A stretch of 64,000 nucleotides of DNA from Aliiroseovarius sp. PrR006 (GTDB lineage Bacteria; Pseudomonadota; Alphaproteobacteria; Rhodobacterales; Rhodobacteraceae). Positions 8,614-17,360 of the stretch are shown here, piece by piece (position 1 is the first letter of the stretch; the number at the start of each line of letters is the position of its first letter). The position numbers and the translations under genes are program-made. Below the pieces are notes generated by a model, which saw only the letters and a list, made by a program, of their open reading frames with translations, made no database searches and was not told where the DNA came from. The stretch is from assembly GCF_010500215.1 (NCBI RefSeq), contig NZ_JAAGOY010000007.1, positions 652,501-716,500 on the forward strand, read 5' to 3'.

Positions 8614-9309
8614 ATGACCGATGATCGTTTGATTGTAGCCCTCGATGTGCCCAACGCGCTGGAAGGGTTGAAACTGGCCGAAACGCTTGGAGATGCGGTG
8701 AATTTCTACAAGATCGGGCTGGGGATGCTGACCGGAGGCGGACTGGCTTTGGCGAACGAGCTGAAGGACGAGTTCGGCAAGAAGATCTTTCTGGACATGA
8801 AACTGTTCGACATCGGCAACACGGTCGAGGCCGCAGTGCGCGGCCTGTCGCAGTTCGATCTGGATTTCCTGACTGTCCACGGCGACCCGCATGTGGTGCG
8901 CGCCGCTGCCGAAGGCAAAGGTGGCAAGGATATGAAGATCCTGGCCGTGACCATCCTGACCTCGCTGGATCGCTCGGATCTGGATGCGGGCTTGATCAAA
9001 CCGGGTGACGTGCAGGATCTGGTGTTGGAACGCGCCGCCCGCGCGATGGAGGCGGGTGCCGATGGCGTCATCGCCTCGCCGCAAGAGGCCAAGCTGATCC
9101 GCGCCCTGCCCGAAGCTGAAGGCAAACTGATCGTCACCCCAGGTGTGCGCCCTGCAGGCGCGGCCTTAGGCGACCAGAAACGCGTGGCGACACCCGCACA
9201 GGCCATCAAGGACGGGGCCGATCACATCGTGGTGGGCCGCCCGATCCGAAACGCCCCCGATCCCCGCGCCGCAGCCCAAGCGGTGCTGGCGGAACTGGCA
9301 GCAATCTAA
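8614..9309 (+). CDS. pyrF: orotidine 5'-phosphate decarboxylase
   Basis: Last step of UMP synthesis: decarboxylates orotidine monophosphate. 231 residues, a normal length for the bacterial TIM-barrel enzyme. The catalytic D-x-K-x-x-D motif is D61-M-K63-L-F-D66-I. The C-terminal VVGRPI phosphate-binding stretch is present. ATG at 8614 follows ACGGAG; the longer frame from 8395 overlaps clpB and is rejected. Divergent from clpB and closed by a strong terminator, so probably monocistronic. Confidence 0.97.
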   Translation: MTDDRLIVALDVPNALEGLKLAETLGDAVNFYKIGLGMLTGGGLALANELKDEFGKKIFLDMKLFDIGNTVEAAVRGLSQFDLDFLTVHGDPHVVRAAAEGKGGKDMKILAVTILTSLDRSDLDAGLIKPGDVQDLVLERAARAMEAGADGVIASPQEAKLIRALPEAEGKLIVTPGVRPAGAALGDQKRVATPAQAIKDGADHIVVGRPIRNAPDPRAAAQAVLAELAAI

Positions 9310-9313
9310 AAGT

Positions 9314-9347
9314 AAAACACCCCGCTCGGATCAGAGCGGGGTGTTTT
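9314..9347 (+). terminator. rho-independent terminator of pyrF
   Basis: A perfect stem AACACCCCGCTC (9316-9327) / GAGCGGGGTGTT (9334-9345) with a GGATCA loop; flanking AA/TT extend it. Ends in TTTTCGTTT, 5 bp after the pyrF stop. Confidence 0.9.
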
Positions 9348-9370
9348 CGTTTCAACAGCTGGCATGGGCC

Positions 9371-9640
9371 CTACATCTCGTTGATGTCCGTGTCCCAGGT
9401 CTTGGTCTGTCCTTTGCGCACACCAAAGGCCATGCGCAGAACCAGCCATGACGCCAGAGACACCGCGGCGAAGATTACCAGCAGAATTGGCAGGCTAAGA
9501 CTGGCACCCAAGGCCAACAATACGCCAACAGCCGTTGCGCCAATCGCGAAGCCCAGGAAGATATAGCCGGGCGCGAGGATTTCGAGGATCACAAGCGCGA
9601 TCGCCCCACCGATCCACGCCCACCAGACGGACCAAAGCAT
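9371..9640 (-). CDS. NfeD-like short membrane protein
   Basis: 89 residues with two to three hydrophobic segments (W-W-A-W-I-G-G, then …LEILAPGYIFLGFAIG… and …LPILLVIFAAVSLASW…), typical of short NfeD-family proteins. The family works with SPFH/stomatin proteins in membrane microdomain organisation. Its ATG overlaps the stop of the upstream SPFH gene (TGATG), giving translational coupling and strong context support. A GTG one codon earlier is possible. It lacks the serine-protease domain of long NfeD proteins, although the C-terminus may start an OB fold. Confidence 0.85.
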   Translation of the reverse strand: MLWSVWWAWIGGAIALVILEILAPGYIFLGFAIGATAVGVLLALGASLSLPILLVIFAAVSLASWLVLRMAFGVRKGQTKTWDTDINEM

Positions 9641-10527
9641 CACGCTTTTCCTTTCAACATTTTGAACGCATCGCCAAAAGCATCCAGCGCATTGGCGGGC
9701 AGAATAACGGTCTGCTTGCCGTCACCAGCACCCACGGCGGTCAACGCTTCAACTTGTTTCAGAGCGACCTGATATTGCGCGGCCTCGATACCGTTTTCCT
9801 TGATCGCCTTTGCCACGACCTCGGTCGCATAGGCTTCAGCGTCTGCAGATACACGACGCGCTTCAGCCTCTTTCTGCGCGGCGTAAAGCTCCGCGTCTGC
9901 CTGAAGCTCGACGGCACGACGCGTGCCTTCTGCCTCGGTCACCTGCGCACGACGGGCGCGTTCGGCGTTCAGCTGCTGCAACATCGCTTCGCGGGTGGCC
10001 GCATCAAGGTTCACGTCGAGGATTTCGGCACGGGTCACTTCGATGCCCCAATCATCCACGGCATCCGCAACCTGCTGCTTGATCTGCGAGATCAGCTGCT
10101 GGCGGTTGGACTGAACTTCGTCCAGCTCCATCTCACCAATCCCAGCACGCACGATACCGGCCACGGTCGTCGCAATCGCGGCGTCAACGTCGCGAATACG
10201 GTACACCGTCTTCTCCGGCTCAAGTATGCGATAGAACACCGAGGTCTCGACCTGCACCAACACGTTGTCCGAGGTAATGGCGTCCTGACTGGCCGTCGGA
10301 AGCTGGCGCTCAAGGATCGACACCTTGTGGCGTACGCGATCCAGAAACGGTACGATAAAGTTGATGCCCGGCCCAAGGACCGACTGCAAACGGCCGAAAC
10401 GCTCGACCACGTATTTTTCACTTTGCGGAACGATCTTTACGCCCCGGAAAACTGTCAAAATCAAGAATGCGGCCAGCAGGAGCAACACAATGTTGCCGCC
10501 GCCGATACCGATCAAAATCTCATCCAT
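9640..10527 (-). CDS. SPFH/band-7 stomatin-like protein (QmcA family)
   Basis: 295 residues: N-terminal membrane anchor (about 8-28), then the SPFH domain (V-P-Q-S-E-K-Y-V-V-E-R-F-G onward to about 190), then an Ala/Glu-rich coiled coil (about 190-260) with many AEAEA-like repeats, as in paraslipins. Such proteins form large membrane-bound cage-like oligomers and influence quality control of membrane proteins. Paired with the NfeD-like gene directly downstream. QmcA-like naming is by family resemblance only. Confidence 0.92.
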   Translation of the reverse strand: MDEILIGIGGGNIVLLLLAAFLILTVFRGVKIVPQSEKYVVERFGRLQSVLGPGINFIVPFLDRVRHKVSILERQLPTASQDAITSDNVLVQVETSVFYRILEPEKTVYRIRDVDAAIATTVAGIVRAGIGEMELDEVQSNRQQLISQIKQQVADAVDDWGIEVTRAEILDVNLDAATREAMLQQLNAERARRAQVTEAEGTRRAVELQADAELYAAQKEAEARRVSADAEAYATEVVAKAIKENGIEAAQYQVALKQVEALTAVGAGDGKQTVILPANALDAFGDAFKMLKGKA

Positions 10528-10585
10528 TAAGAAAGCCTTTCACTGTCCACGATTGGTTGATAGATGGGGATGAAATGCCCGAATT

Positions 10586-11020
10586 TCAACTGTTAATGCG
10601 CGAAAGTGCAGCCAGTCCCACCCGTGCGCGCGGCTTGAAATGCGCGATCGCGCGCGGGTCGCAAAGCCAGTCTTCAGGGGGCACCAAGCGCCAACATTGG
10701 CCTTCGTTTCCTAACTGGATTTGCGCCTCGGCCCCATCGGGCAGAATCGCCCCAAACCACCACGAAAATCGACCCGGTTCATGCGGGCTTTCAAAACGCT
10801 GCTTCCAGATCAGTTGATCCGGTGCGATCACCAAAGAAAGCTCCTCACACGTCTCGCGCAGCACACAGTCTTCGGGTGTTTCCCCCGGCTCGGCCCCACC
10901 GCCGGGCATGTCCCACATATTTGGGTAGGGGATATCCTGCCGATCATCCCGCAAGATGGTCACAAGCTGCCCGCTGATCAGCAGAACCAATTTCGCACCG
11001 ATGAAGTCGTCTGTAGTCAT
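10586..11020 (-). CDS. Nudix hydrolase
   Basis: 144 residues. The Nudix box runs from G41 to E60: G41-G-A-E-P-G-E47, then seven residues, R55-E56-T-C-E59-E60-L, matching Gx5Ex7REUxEE. The Gly normally after the last acidic pair is Ser. The family cleaves nucleoside diphosphates linked to another group, and the substrate cannot be told from sequence. The aromatic W-W-F-G stretch suggests an MTH1/8-oxo-dGTPase-like or general NTP pyrophosphatase. Separate from the SPFH operon by 58 bp and divergent from dinB. Confidence 0.9.
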   Translation of the reverse strand: MTTDDFIGAKLVLLISGQLVTILRDDRQDIPYPNMWDMPGGGAEPGETPEDCVLRETCEELSLVIAPDQLIWKQRFESPHEPGRFSWWFGAILPDGAEAQIQLGNEGQCWRLVPPEDWLCDPRAIAHFKPRARVGLAALSRINS

Positions 11021-11071
11021 AGGGGCAGACTAGGCCTGTTCCCCACCCGTCGCATCCGCTAATTTCGCGCC

Positions 11072-12325
11072 ATGCCGTCCTTATGCCGCAAATGCCTGAC
11101 CCAGTTCGACACGGGCCGTCGCTGCCCGTCCTGCAACAGTCCCCGTGTGCTGTCGCATCCGGAACTGTTTGACCTGTCGATTGCGCATATGGATTGCGAC
11201 GCGTTTTATGCCTCGGTTGAAAAGCGCGACAATCCCGAGCTTGCGGATAAACCGGTAATCATTGGCGGCGGCAAACGCGGCGTGGTTTCCACCGCCTGCT
11301 ATGTCGCGCGCATTCGCGGCGTCCGCTCTGCCATGCCAATGTTTCAGGCGTTGAAACTGTGCCCGGACGCGGTGGTGATCCGTCCGCGCGGCAGCCACTA
11401 TGCGGCCGTCTCGAAACAAATCCGCTCGATGATGGACGAGCTGACCCCCGCCATCGAACCCCTGTCACTAGACGAGGCGTTTCTGGACATGACCGGCACG
11501 GCCCAGTTGCATGGCGTGCCGCCTGCAGTCATGCTGGCCCGGTTGGTCAACCGGATGGAGGTCGAGCTGGGCCTGACCGGCTCGATTGGCCTCAGTCACA
11601 ACAAGTTTCTGGCCAAGGTCGCGTCCGATTTGGACAAACCAAAGGGGTTCTCGGTGATCGGCAAGGCCGAGACGATGGACTTCCTGCGCGACAAACCCGT
11701 GGGCCTGATTTGGGGCGTGGGGGGCGTCAGTCAGGCGCAGCTGGACAAGGCGGGCGTCCACACGTTCGAGGACCTGTTGCGCTGGGACAAGGAAGACCTT
11801 GTGGCCCGGTTCGGGGGCATGGGGGAACGCCTGTGGCATTTGGCGCGTGGTCAGGACAAACGCCGCGTCTCGGCCCATGCACCGATCAAGTCGATCTCAA
11901 ACGAAACCACGTTCCTCGAGGATACGGCAAACCCCGACCTGCTGGACGGCCACCTTTGGCGTCTGGCCGAGAATGTTTCGGACCGCGCCAAGGCGCGGGA
12001 CATGGCGGGACAGGTTGTGACGCTGAAACTGAAACGCGCCGACTTTCGTGCGATGAGCCGCCAGAGCAATCTGGGGGATATGACCCAATCCGCGGATCGC
12101 ATCTATCGCACCGCCCGCGCGTTGCTGGACACGGTTCTGGACAAGGGGCCGTTTCGCTTGATTGGTGTCGGGCTGAGCCATATCGGCCCTGCAACCCAGA
12201 CCGACACGACACAGGATTTGCTGGACCCCAACGCCGAGCAGCGACGTCAGGCGGAGAAGGCGACAGACAAGATCCGCGCGCGTTTCGGGAAGGATGCAAT
12301 CAAGAAGGGGCGTGGATTGCGCTAA
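11072..12325 (+). CDS. dinB: DNA polymerase IV (Y family)
   Basis: Translesion polymerase. 417 residues, longer than E. coli DinB (351). Catalytic acidic residues are D41 in M-D-C-D43-A-F-Y and D134-E135 in S-L-D-E-A-F. The steric-gate region F45-Y46 is intact. In front of the polymerase domain is a roughly 35-residue extension with C5xxC8 and C18xxC21, which looks like a small zinc ribbon. Little-finger domain at about 250-360. The C-terminus is Arg/Lys-rich with no clear QLxLF clamp motif. No LexA box of the usual alphaproteobacterial GTTC-N7-GTTC kind is visible upstream. Confidence 0.96.
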   Translation: MPSLCRKCLTQFDTGRRCPSCNSPRVLSHPELFDLSIAHMDCDAFYASVEKRDNPELADKPVIIGGGKRGVVSTACYVARIRGVRSAMPMFQALKLCPDAVVIRPRGSHYAAVSKQIRSMMDELTPAIEPLSLDEAFLDMTGTAQLHGVPPAVMLARLVNRMEVELGLTGSIGLSHNKFLAKVASDLDKPKGFSVIGKAETMDFLRDKPVGLIWGVGGVSQAQLDKAGVHTFEDLLRWDKEDLVARFGGMGERLWHLARGQDKRRVSAHAPIKSISNETTFLEDTANPDLLDGHLWRLAENVSDRAKARDMAGQVVTLKLKRADFRAMSRQSNLGDMTQSADRIYRTARALLDTVLDKGPFRLIGVGLSHIGPATQTDTTQDLLDPNAEQRRQAEKATDKIRARFGKDAIKKGRGLR

Positions 12326-12328
12326 GCC

Positions 12329-13189
12329 CTATTCGGCAGCCAGCGCCGTATCACGCCGTCCAATGTCGGCAATCCGCGCGATGACGGTCCGCAGGCGGCT
12401 CTGCACCTCGGTAAAACGATAGTTCGGCGTGATCGACGCCTCGTCCATATAAAGCGAGCGGTCGATCTCGATCTGCACCACATGGCGCCCGGCCTGAGGA
12501 CGACCATAGTGCTGCACCATGAACGCGCCCGCAAAGGGCATATTGCGCGCGGTGCGGAAGCCAGCATCCTGAAAGGCGGCCTCGACTGCGTCGACAATAT
12601 CGGCATTGGCCGAGGCCCCGAATCTGTCCCCCAACACGATTTCAGGCATGTCCGAGGCGCTGCGACGCAGGCTGGCCAAGGCCTCGTGCGGCATGGAATG
12701 GCAATCCAGCAAGATCGCCTGCCCATAGCGTGACACGTTGGTATCCATCAGCTGCCGCAATGCATTGTGATAGGGATGCCAATGGGCGTTCAGACGTTTC
12801 TGCGCCGCCCCAAGGGTCATCTTGCCGCGATAGATCGCGCGCCCCCCTGCAACAACGCGAGGAATCACACCCAGCCCGGATGAGATGCGCGGGTTCAACG
12901 TCGAACGTCGCAGGCCCGAAATCAGCGCGGGGTCCAGCTCGTCCGCGCCACGGTTCAGATCCACATAGGCGCGGGGTGTGTTGGCACAGAGAAAGGGGGC
13001 ACCGCATTCCGTGGCAAAGGCGTAAAGCCTGTCTACATAGGCATCTTCAGATGAACGGATCGTGCGCTCATCAAGAACAGTCTGCTTCAGAAACACCTCA
13101 TCATAGTGGGACCCACTATGCGGCGACGCGAAAACGACGCTCGTGTCTTCGAACCTTGGACGATACAACGAAAATGTCTGCGCCTGCAT
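12329..13189 (-). CDS. N-formylglutamate amidohydrolase family protein
   Basis: 286 residues. The family motif A-S-P-H-S-G-S-H-Y near residue 22 and the D-L-N-R-G stretch near 77 support the N-formylglutamate deformylase (HutG-like) fold, a zinc amidohydrolase related to M14 peptidases. The classical reaction is N-formylglutamate + water to glutamate + formate at the end of histidine degradation, but no hut genes are next to it. The exact substrate is therefore inferred only from family. AGGAGG lies six bases before the ATG. Convergent with dinB, the two stops being 3 bp apart. Confidence 0.88.
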   Translation of the reverse strand: MQAQTFSLYRPRFEDTSVVFASPHSGSHYDEVFLKQTVLDERTIRSSEDAYVDRLYAFATECGAPFLCANTPRAYVDLNRGADELDPALISGLRRSTLNPRISSGLGVIPRVVAGGRAIYRGKMTLGAAQKRLNAHWHPYHNALRQLMDTNVSRYGQAILLDCHSMPHEALASLRRSASDMPEIVLGDRFGASANADIVDAVEAAFQDAGFRTARNMPFAGAFMVQHYGRPQAGRHVVQIEIDRSLYMDEASITPNYRFTEVQSRLRTVIARIADIGRRDTALAAE

Positions 13190-13238
13190 CTTTGCCTCCT
13201 AAGCTCTTTATAAAGTAAAAAACTCTTGCCAAAAGCCC

Positions 13239-13267
13239 TTGCGCGCAGCCCCGACTCCTTTTATAGC
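13239..13267 (+). promoter_or_regulatory. possible sigma-70 promoter for tRNA-Val / rpmJ
   Basis: TTGCGC (13239-13244) and TATAGC (13262-13267) are 17 bp apart, 76 bp before the tRNA. Moderate match to TTGACA/TATAAT; not tested against alternatives. Confidence 0.3.
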
Positions 13268-13343
13268 AACGCGAACCGGCGCGGGGTTTCCCGCGTCTCA
13301 TCGTTTGGATCGGCCTGAAAAGGTTGTTTCGACACAGATTTTC

Positions 13344-13418
13344 GGGCGATTAGCTCAGCGGTAGAGCACTTCGTTGACATCGAAGGGGTCACTGGTTCGA
13401 TCCCAGTATCGCCCACCA
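13344..13418 (+). tRNA. tRNA-Val (GAC)
   Basis: The acceptor stem GGGCGAT pairs with ATCGCCC, followed by ACCA, so CCA is encoded. The anticodon arm CTTCG-TTGACAT-CGAAG gives anticodon GAC (valine, GUC/GUU codons). The T arm GGTTCGATCC is intact. 75 nt. It stands 82 bp before rpmJ on the same strand. Confidence 0.97.
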
Positions 13419-13500
13419 TGAACCGCCAGATGACCGAAAGGTCAGAAGGTATAACTGAAGCCTAGGCGCAACCGCAGCGCCGCGTAGAAGGAGAAGGACC

Positions 13501-13626
13501 ATGAAAGTTCGCAACTCGCTCCGCTCGCTGAAAAACCGTCACCGCGATTGCCGCGTCGTGCGCCGTAAAGGCCGCGTATACGTGATCAACAAGACGCAGC
13601 GCCGGTTCAAAGCCCGTCAGGGTTAA
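13501..13626 (+). CDS. rpmJ: 50S ribosomal protein L36 (zinc-free, 41-residue type)
   Basis: 41 residues beginning [17 protein letters not shown] and ending F-K-A-R-Q-G. Matches the long L36 type of Alphaproteobacteria, which keeps one cysteine (C17) and lacks the CxxC...CxxxH zinc site of the 37-residue form. A very strong AGAAGGAGAAGG site precedes the ATG. Sits alone after tRNA-Val and ends in a terminator, as is usual for this orphan form outside the main ribosomal operons. Confidence 0.97.
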   Translation: MKVRNSLRSLKNRHRDCRVVRRKGRVYVINKTQRRFKARQG

Positions 13627-13650
13627 TCGCTTCAGCAGCGTTACAGAAGA

Positions 13651-13674
13651 AGCCGCCCATTGGGCGGCTTTTTT
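13651..13674 (+). terminator. rho-independent terminator of rpmJ
   Basis: AGCCGCCC / GGGCGGCT stem with an ATT loop, followed by TTTTTTG, 25 bp after the rpmJ stop. Confidence 0.9.
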
Positions 13675-13773
13675 GTGTTTGGAGGTTTGGATTTGCGCGA
13701 CCAAGGCCATTTCCAGAAACGCAGAAAGGGCCGGGTTGCCCCAGCCCCATCCGGGAGGAAACTTTGAAAGTCT

Positions 13774-14994
13774 TCAGTCGTAGACGCGCTGGTCGTCGAT
13801 GACGATGCCGTCATTCGGCAGACTGCCCGGCGCGACCAGTTCGATCTTGCCCTTCAGCTTCAACGTATCTGCGACCGACTTGGCATACGCATTGGCATCG
13901 CCGCCATTGGCCTCGACCTGAACGGTCATCGCGTCCATCTCGCCTTCACGCGTTGCGATGACGCGGGCCTTGGCGATCTCGGCGTGTTTGGCGACAAAAT
14001 CGGCGACCTGCTCGGGACGGACAAACATGCCCTTGATCTTGGCAGTCTGGTCGGCGCGCCCCATCCAGCCCTTGATCCGCATGTTGGTGCGGCCACAAGG
14101 GCTGACGCCCGGCAGCACGGCCGACAGATCACCGGTAGCAAAACGGATCAGCGGATAGTCGGGGTTCAGCGTGGTCACGACAACCTCTCCCACCTCACCC
14201 GGCGCAACGGGATCGCCGGTGCCGGGGCGGACGATCTCGACGATCACGCCTTCATCCACGATCATACCTTCCATCGCGTCGCTTTCATACGCCACGTTGC
14301 CCAGATCAGCGGTGGCATAGCTTTGCAGGCAGGTGATGCCACGATCAGCATATTCCTGACGCAGGCTGGGGAAGAGCGCCCCGCCGCCTACGGCAGCCTT
14401 GGTGATCTTCAGCTTCACGCCATCTGCATCGGCGCGGTCCAGAATGATCTTCAGATAGTCAGGCGTCCCGGCATAGGCCGTGGTGCCGATATCGGCAGCA
14501 GCGCGAACCTGAAGCTCGGTCTGGCCGACACCCGCGGGAATGACAGCCGCGCCTACAGCGCGTGCGCCGTTTTCGAAGATCATGCCAGCTGGCGTCAGGT
14601 GATAGCCAAAGCAGTTCTGCACGATGTCGCCCTTGCCGATGCCACAGGCGCTCAGGAAACGTCCCATGCGCCACCAGTCATGGCCTACCCCACCGGGTTC
14701 ATAGATCGGGCCGGGGCTTTGGAAGATATGCGCGAATTCGTGGGTCGGTAGACCTCCGAACCCACCCAGAGGACCGTCAGCCGCCTGCGCCTTGCCAATC
14801 TCGGACTTGCGCAGAACCGGCAGCGTCGCCAATGCCTCGGTCGAGGTAACGCTTGCCGCATCGACATCTGCCAGAAGGCTAGCATAGCCGGACAGTGCCT
14901 TGGCGCGGGCGATCTGCTCGGGTAGGGACGCGGCCAATCCAGCGGCGCGTTCATCTTCCGAACGGGTCTCGAGCGCATCAAAATAGTTGGACAT
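13774..14994 (-). CDS. PaaK-like AMP-forming acyl-CoA ligase
   Basis: 406 residues, close to phenylacetate-CoA ligase (about 430). Signs: F-Q-S-P-G-P-I-Y in place of the usual SSGTTG nucleotide loop, S-Y-A-T-A-D-L-G (A5-like), R-F-A-T-G-D-L-S (A7-like) and a PaaK-type C-terminal domain with I-K-G-M-F-V-R-P. The altered P-loop-like motif is typical of a divergent PaaK subgroup. It would activate an aromatic or other carboxylic acid as CoA thioester; the substrate is unknown. ATG 14994 is chosen over a TTG two codons earlier. Last gene of the ABC importer operon, 81 bp after livF. Confidence 0.88.
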   Translation of the reverse strand: MSNYFDALETRSEDERAAGLAASLPEQIARAKALSGYASLLADVDAASVTSTEALATLPVLRKSEIGKAQAADGPLGGFGGLPTHEFAHIFQSPGPIYEPGGVGHDWWRMGRFLSACGIGKGDIVQNCFGYHLTPAGMIFENGARAVGAAVIPAGVGQTELQVRAAADIGTTAYAGTPDYLKIILDRADADGVKLKITKAAVGGGALFPSLRQEYADRGITCLQSYATADLGNVAYESDAMEGMIVDEGVIVEIVRPGTGDPVAPGEVGEVVVTTLNPDYPLIRFATGDLSAVLPGVSPCGRTNMRIKGWMGRADQTAKIKGMFVRPEQVADFVAKHAEIAKARVIATREGEMDAMTVQVEANGGDANAYAKSVADTLKLKGKIELVAPGSLPNDGIVIDDQRVYD

Positions 14995-15075
14995 GGGCAA
15001 AACCTCTGTCTGCGCCGACCGGGATCGGCGTTAAATCATGATAAAGTTGGGTCGCCTAAAAGGTGGCGGGCCTGA

Positions 15076-15900
15076 TTAGGCCAGCCAACGCTTGCGGCGG
15101 CGATACGAGCGCACGTCGCGGAAGCTCTTACGACCTTCATCCGACATACCCAGGTAGAATTCTTTAACGTCCGGGTTCTCGCGCAGTTCGGCGGCAGGGC
15201 CGTCCATCACGATGCGACCATTTTCCAGAATGTAGCCGTAGTGGGCATATCTCAGCGCCACGTTGGTGTTCTGTTCAGCCAGCAGGAACGTGGTGCCCTG
15301 CTCTTCGTTCAGACGTTTCACGATCTCAAAGATCTGCTCCACCAGCTGCGGGGCCAGACCCATCGACGGTTCGTCCAGCAGAATCATCTCGGGGCGCGAC
15401 ATCATTGCGCGACCCATGGCAACCATCTGCTGCTCACCACCCGAGGTATAGCCAGCCTGCGACTTGCGACGCTCGGCCAGTCGGGGGAAGTATTCATAGA
15501 CCATTTCCAGGTCTTTCGCGATCGCGGCGCGGCCATCGGTGCGGGTATAGGCACCGGTCAGAAGGTTCTCTTCCACGGTCAGGTGTTCAAAGCAGTGACG
15601 GCCTTCCATCACCTGAATGACACCGCGTTTCACCAGAGCGGCCGGGTTCAGTTCGGCGATGTTCTCGCCCATGTGGTCAATCGTGCCCTTGGTCACTTCG
15701 CCACGCTCTGCCTGAAGCAGGTTCGAAATGGCCTTGAGGGTCGTCGTTTTCCCTGCACCGTTACCACCAAGAAGCGCAGTGATGCCGCCCTTGGGAACAG
15801 ACAGGCTTACGCCTTTCAGCACGAGGATCACGTGATTGTAGATGACCTCGATATTGTTGACCTCAAGCAGGGTCTCTTCGGTCTTAACAGTGTCCAGCAT
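15076..15900 (-). CDS. branched-chain-type ABC transporter ATPase (LivF)
   Basis: 274 residues. Walker A G-G-N-G-A-G-K-T-T near residue 46, signature T-S-G-G-E-Q-Q-M near 152, Walker B M-I-L-L-D-E-P near 175, and the switch histidine replaced by Q in L-L-A-E-Q-N as in LivF. One of two cytoplasmic ATPases of an HAAT-family importer whose other parts are encoded upstream. The basic tail R-R-R-K-R is an extension beyond E. coli LivF (237 residues). The gene follows the binding-protein gene after a GC-rich hairpin. Confidence 0.94.
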   Translation of the reverse strand: MLDTVKTEETLLEVNNIEVIYNHVILVLKGVSLSVPKGGITALLGGNGAGKTTTLKAISNLLQAERGEVTKGTIDHMGENIAELNPAALVKRGVIQVMEGRHCFEHLTVEENLLTGAYTRTDGRAAIAKDLEMVYEYFPRLAERRKSQAGYTSGGEQQMVAMGRAMMSRPEMILLDEPSMGLAPQLVEQIFEIVKRLNEEQGTTFLLAEQNTNVALRYAHYGYILENGRIVMDGPAAELRENPDVKEFYLGMSDEGRKSFRDVRSYRRRKRWLA

Positions 15901-15937
15901 ATCAGGTCGTCCTGTTCGTAATCGTTTCTAGGGGTCG

Positions 15938-15957
15938 TCCGGGCCCGAAGGCCCGAA
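15938..15957 (-). other. intercistronic stem-loop after the binding-protein gene
   Basis: CGGGCC (15940-15945) / GGCCCG (15950-15955) with a CGAA loop (TTCG on the transcript). No T-run, so probably an mRNA-stabilising or processing hairpin that lets the binding protein be made in excess, rather than a full terminator. Confidence 0.5.
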
Positions 15958-15971
15958 CGCGTTCCGGTGTA

Positions 15972-17258
15972 TTAGTTACACTGCGGATCGATTTTGTTTT
16001 CAGCAGCATAAGCAGCCGAGTCAGCGTCGATCAGCGGCTGGATCACATCCATGTCCGATCCCGAGAAGTCGGTGATCAGCGACCACTTGCCGGCAGCTCC
16101 ATCCCACTGCTGGATCGCAATCGCGCCCGGGCCACCGTGGTTCGCACAGCTTACTTTGAACTCAGGACCAAAGCCTTCCATGCCCAGTTCGGCCATACGT
16201 GCGTTGGTGATTTCCAGCTGCTCCAGACCATCACGCATCTGAGCCGAGGTGATGTCTTTTACGCCGTGGATTTCCTGCGCATTCTTTGCAGCTTCAGCCA
16301 GCATCATCGCGGCGTAAACACCACGGTTGTAGATAACGGTACCAACGTTGGAGCCGTCGCCAGCTGCTTTACCAGCGTCTACAACGTATTTCTGCAGGTC
16401 ACCAAAGACCGGATAGTCCGAGCCAACACCGTGGAAGGTCATCGCCTTATAACCGGTGGCTTTTTCGCCAGCAGGCTTCACGTCATGCTCGGCACCGGAC
16501 CACCATACGCCGATGAACTGGTCCATCGGGTAACGGATGTTCGCGGCTTCCTGAATGGCAACCTGGTTCATTACGCCCCAGCCCCAGAACAGAACGTAGT
16601 CGGGCTTTTCACGACGGATCTGCAGCCACTGAGCTTTCTGCTCTTGGCCCGGATAGTCGATCGGAATGGTGGTCAGGTCGTAGCCGTGCTTCTCGCCCAG
16701 TTTGGTCAGGGTCGGGATCGGTTCTTTACCGTATGCGCCATTGAAGTGCAGCAGAACGATCTTCTTGCCCTTCAGGTCGCCGCCGTTCAAGTCCAGTACG
16801 TGGTTGATCGCAGCCGAAGCACCGTTCCAGTAGTTGGCCGGGAAGTTAAACACGTGGCTGAACACGTTACCGTTTGCAGCCGAGGTACGGCCGTAACCGG
16901 GGGTGTAGAGCGGAATGTCGTCTGCGGTCGCTTTGGGGATCAGCTGATAGGTGATACCGGTCGACAGCGGGTTATAGGCCAGAGCGCCTTCGCCTTTGGT
17001 GGCTTCGTAGCATTCCACACCTTTTTCGGTGTTATAGGCCGTCTCACACTCCGGAGTGCTGACAGCTACACCGCCAATACCGCCGTCACGTTCGTTCAGC
17101 AGAGTCATGTAGTCGGCGAAACCGTCAGCGTAAGGAATACCACCCGCAGCGAACGGACCGGTCCGATAGCTGAGCGATGGGAATACCAGATCCGCCATTA
17201 CCGGCGAGGCTACCATCAGTGCGGCTACAGACGCCGCGGCAACACGTTTAAAAGTCAT
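15972..17258 (-). CDS. periplasmic substrate-binding protein of the HAAT importer
   Basis: 428 residues from the ATG after GGGAGG; the longer frame to 17306 is rejected. Residues 1-22 are a Sec signal peptide (…MVASPVMA). The rest is a type-1 periplasmic binding fold (LivJ/K, peripla_BP_6), longer than amino-acid binders (about 370). Two cysteine pairs seem possible (the C-E-T-A and V-E-C-Y region; the V-S-C-A and final P-Q-C-N region). The long form is frequent among binders encoded beside acyl-CoA ligases. Ligand unknown. Confidence 0.93.
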   Translation of the reverse strand: MTFKRVAAASVAALMVASPVMADLVFPSLSYRTGPFAAGGIPYADGFADYMTLLNERDGGIGGVAVSTPECETAYNTEKGVECYEATKGEGALAYNPLSTGITYQLIPKATADDIPLYTPGYGRTSAANGNVFSHVFNFPANYWNGASAAINHVLDLNGGDLKGKKIVLLHFNGAYGKEPIPTLTKLGEKHGYDLTTIPIDYPGQEQKAQWLQIRREKPDYVLFWGWGVMNQVAIQEAANIRYPMDQFIGVWWSGAEHDVKPAGEKATGYKAMTFHGVGSDYPVFGDLQKYVVDAGKAAGDGSNVGTVIYNRGVYAAMMLAEAAKNAQEIHGVKDITSAQMRDGLEQLEITNARMAELGMEGFGPEFKVSCANHGGPGAIAIQQWDGAAGKWSLITDFSGSDMDVIQPLIDADSAAYAAENKIDPQCN

Positions 17259-17360
17259 TTGCTTCCTCCCTAGATTAGCAAAATATTGTGCCCTTATGGG
17301 CAGCATTGCGTTTGGACACCCGACCCTCCTCTGGCCGGATGTCCGGATCTTTTTGCCCGC

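Noticed and set aside
11021-11071. LexA operator before dinB
   Set aside because: GTTC occurs at the end of the gap, but no second GTTC or GAAC follows at the right distance.
17259-17360. Terminator or riboswitch between the binding-protein and livM genes
   Set aside because: Short dyads such as CCCGC-N5-GCGGG exist, but no stable hairpin with a T-run or recognised riboswitch core. The operon most likely reads through.
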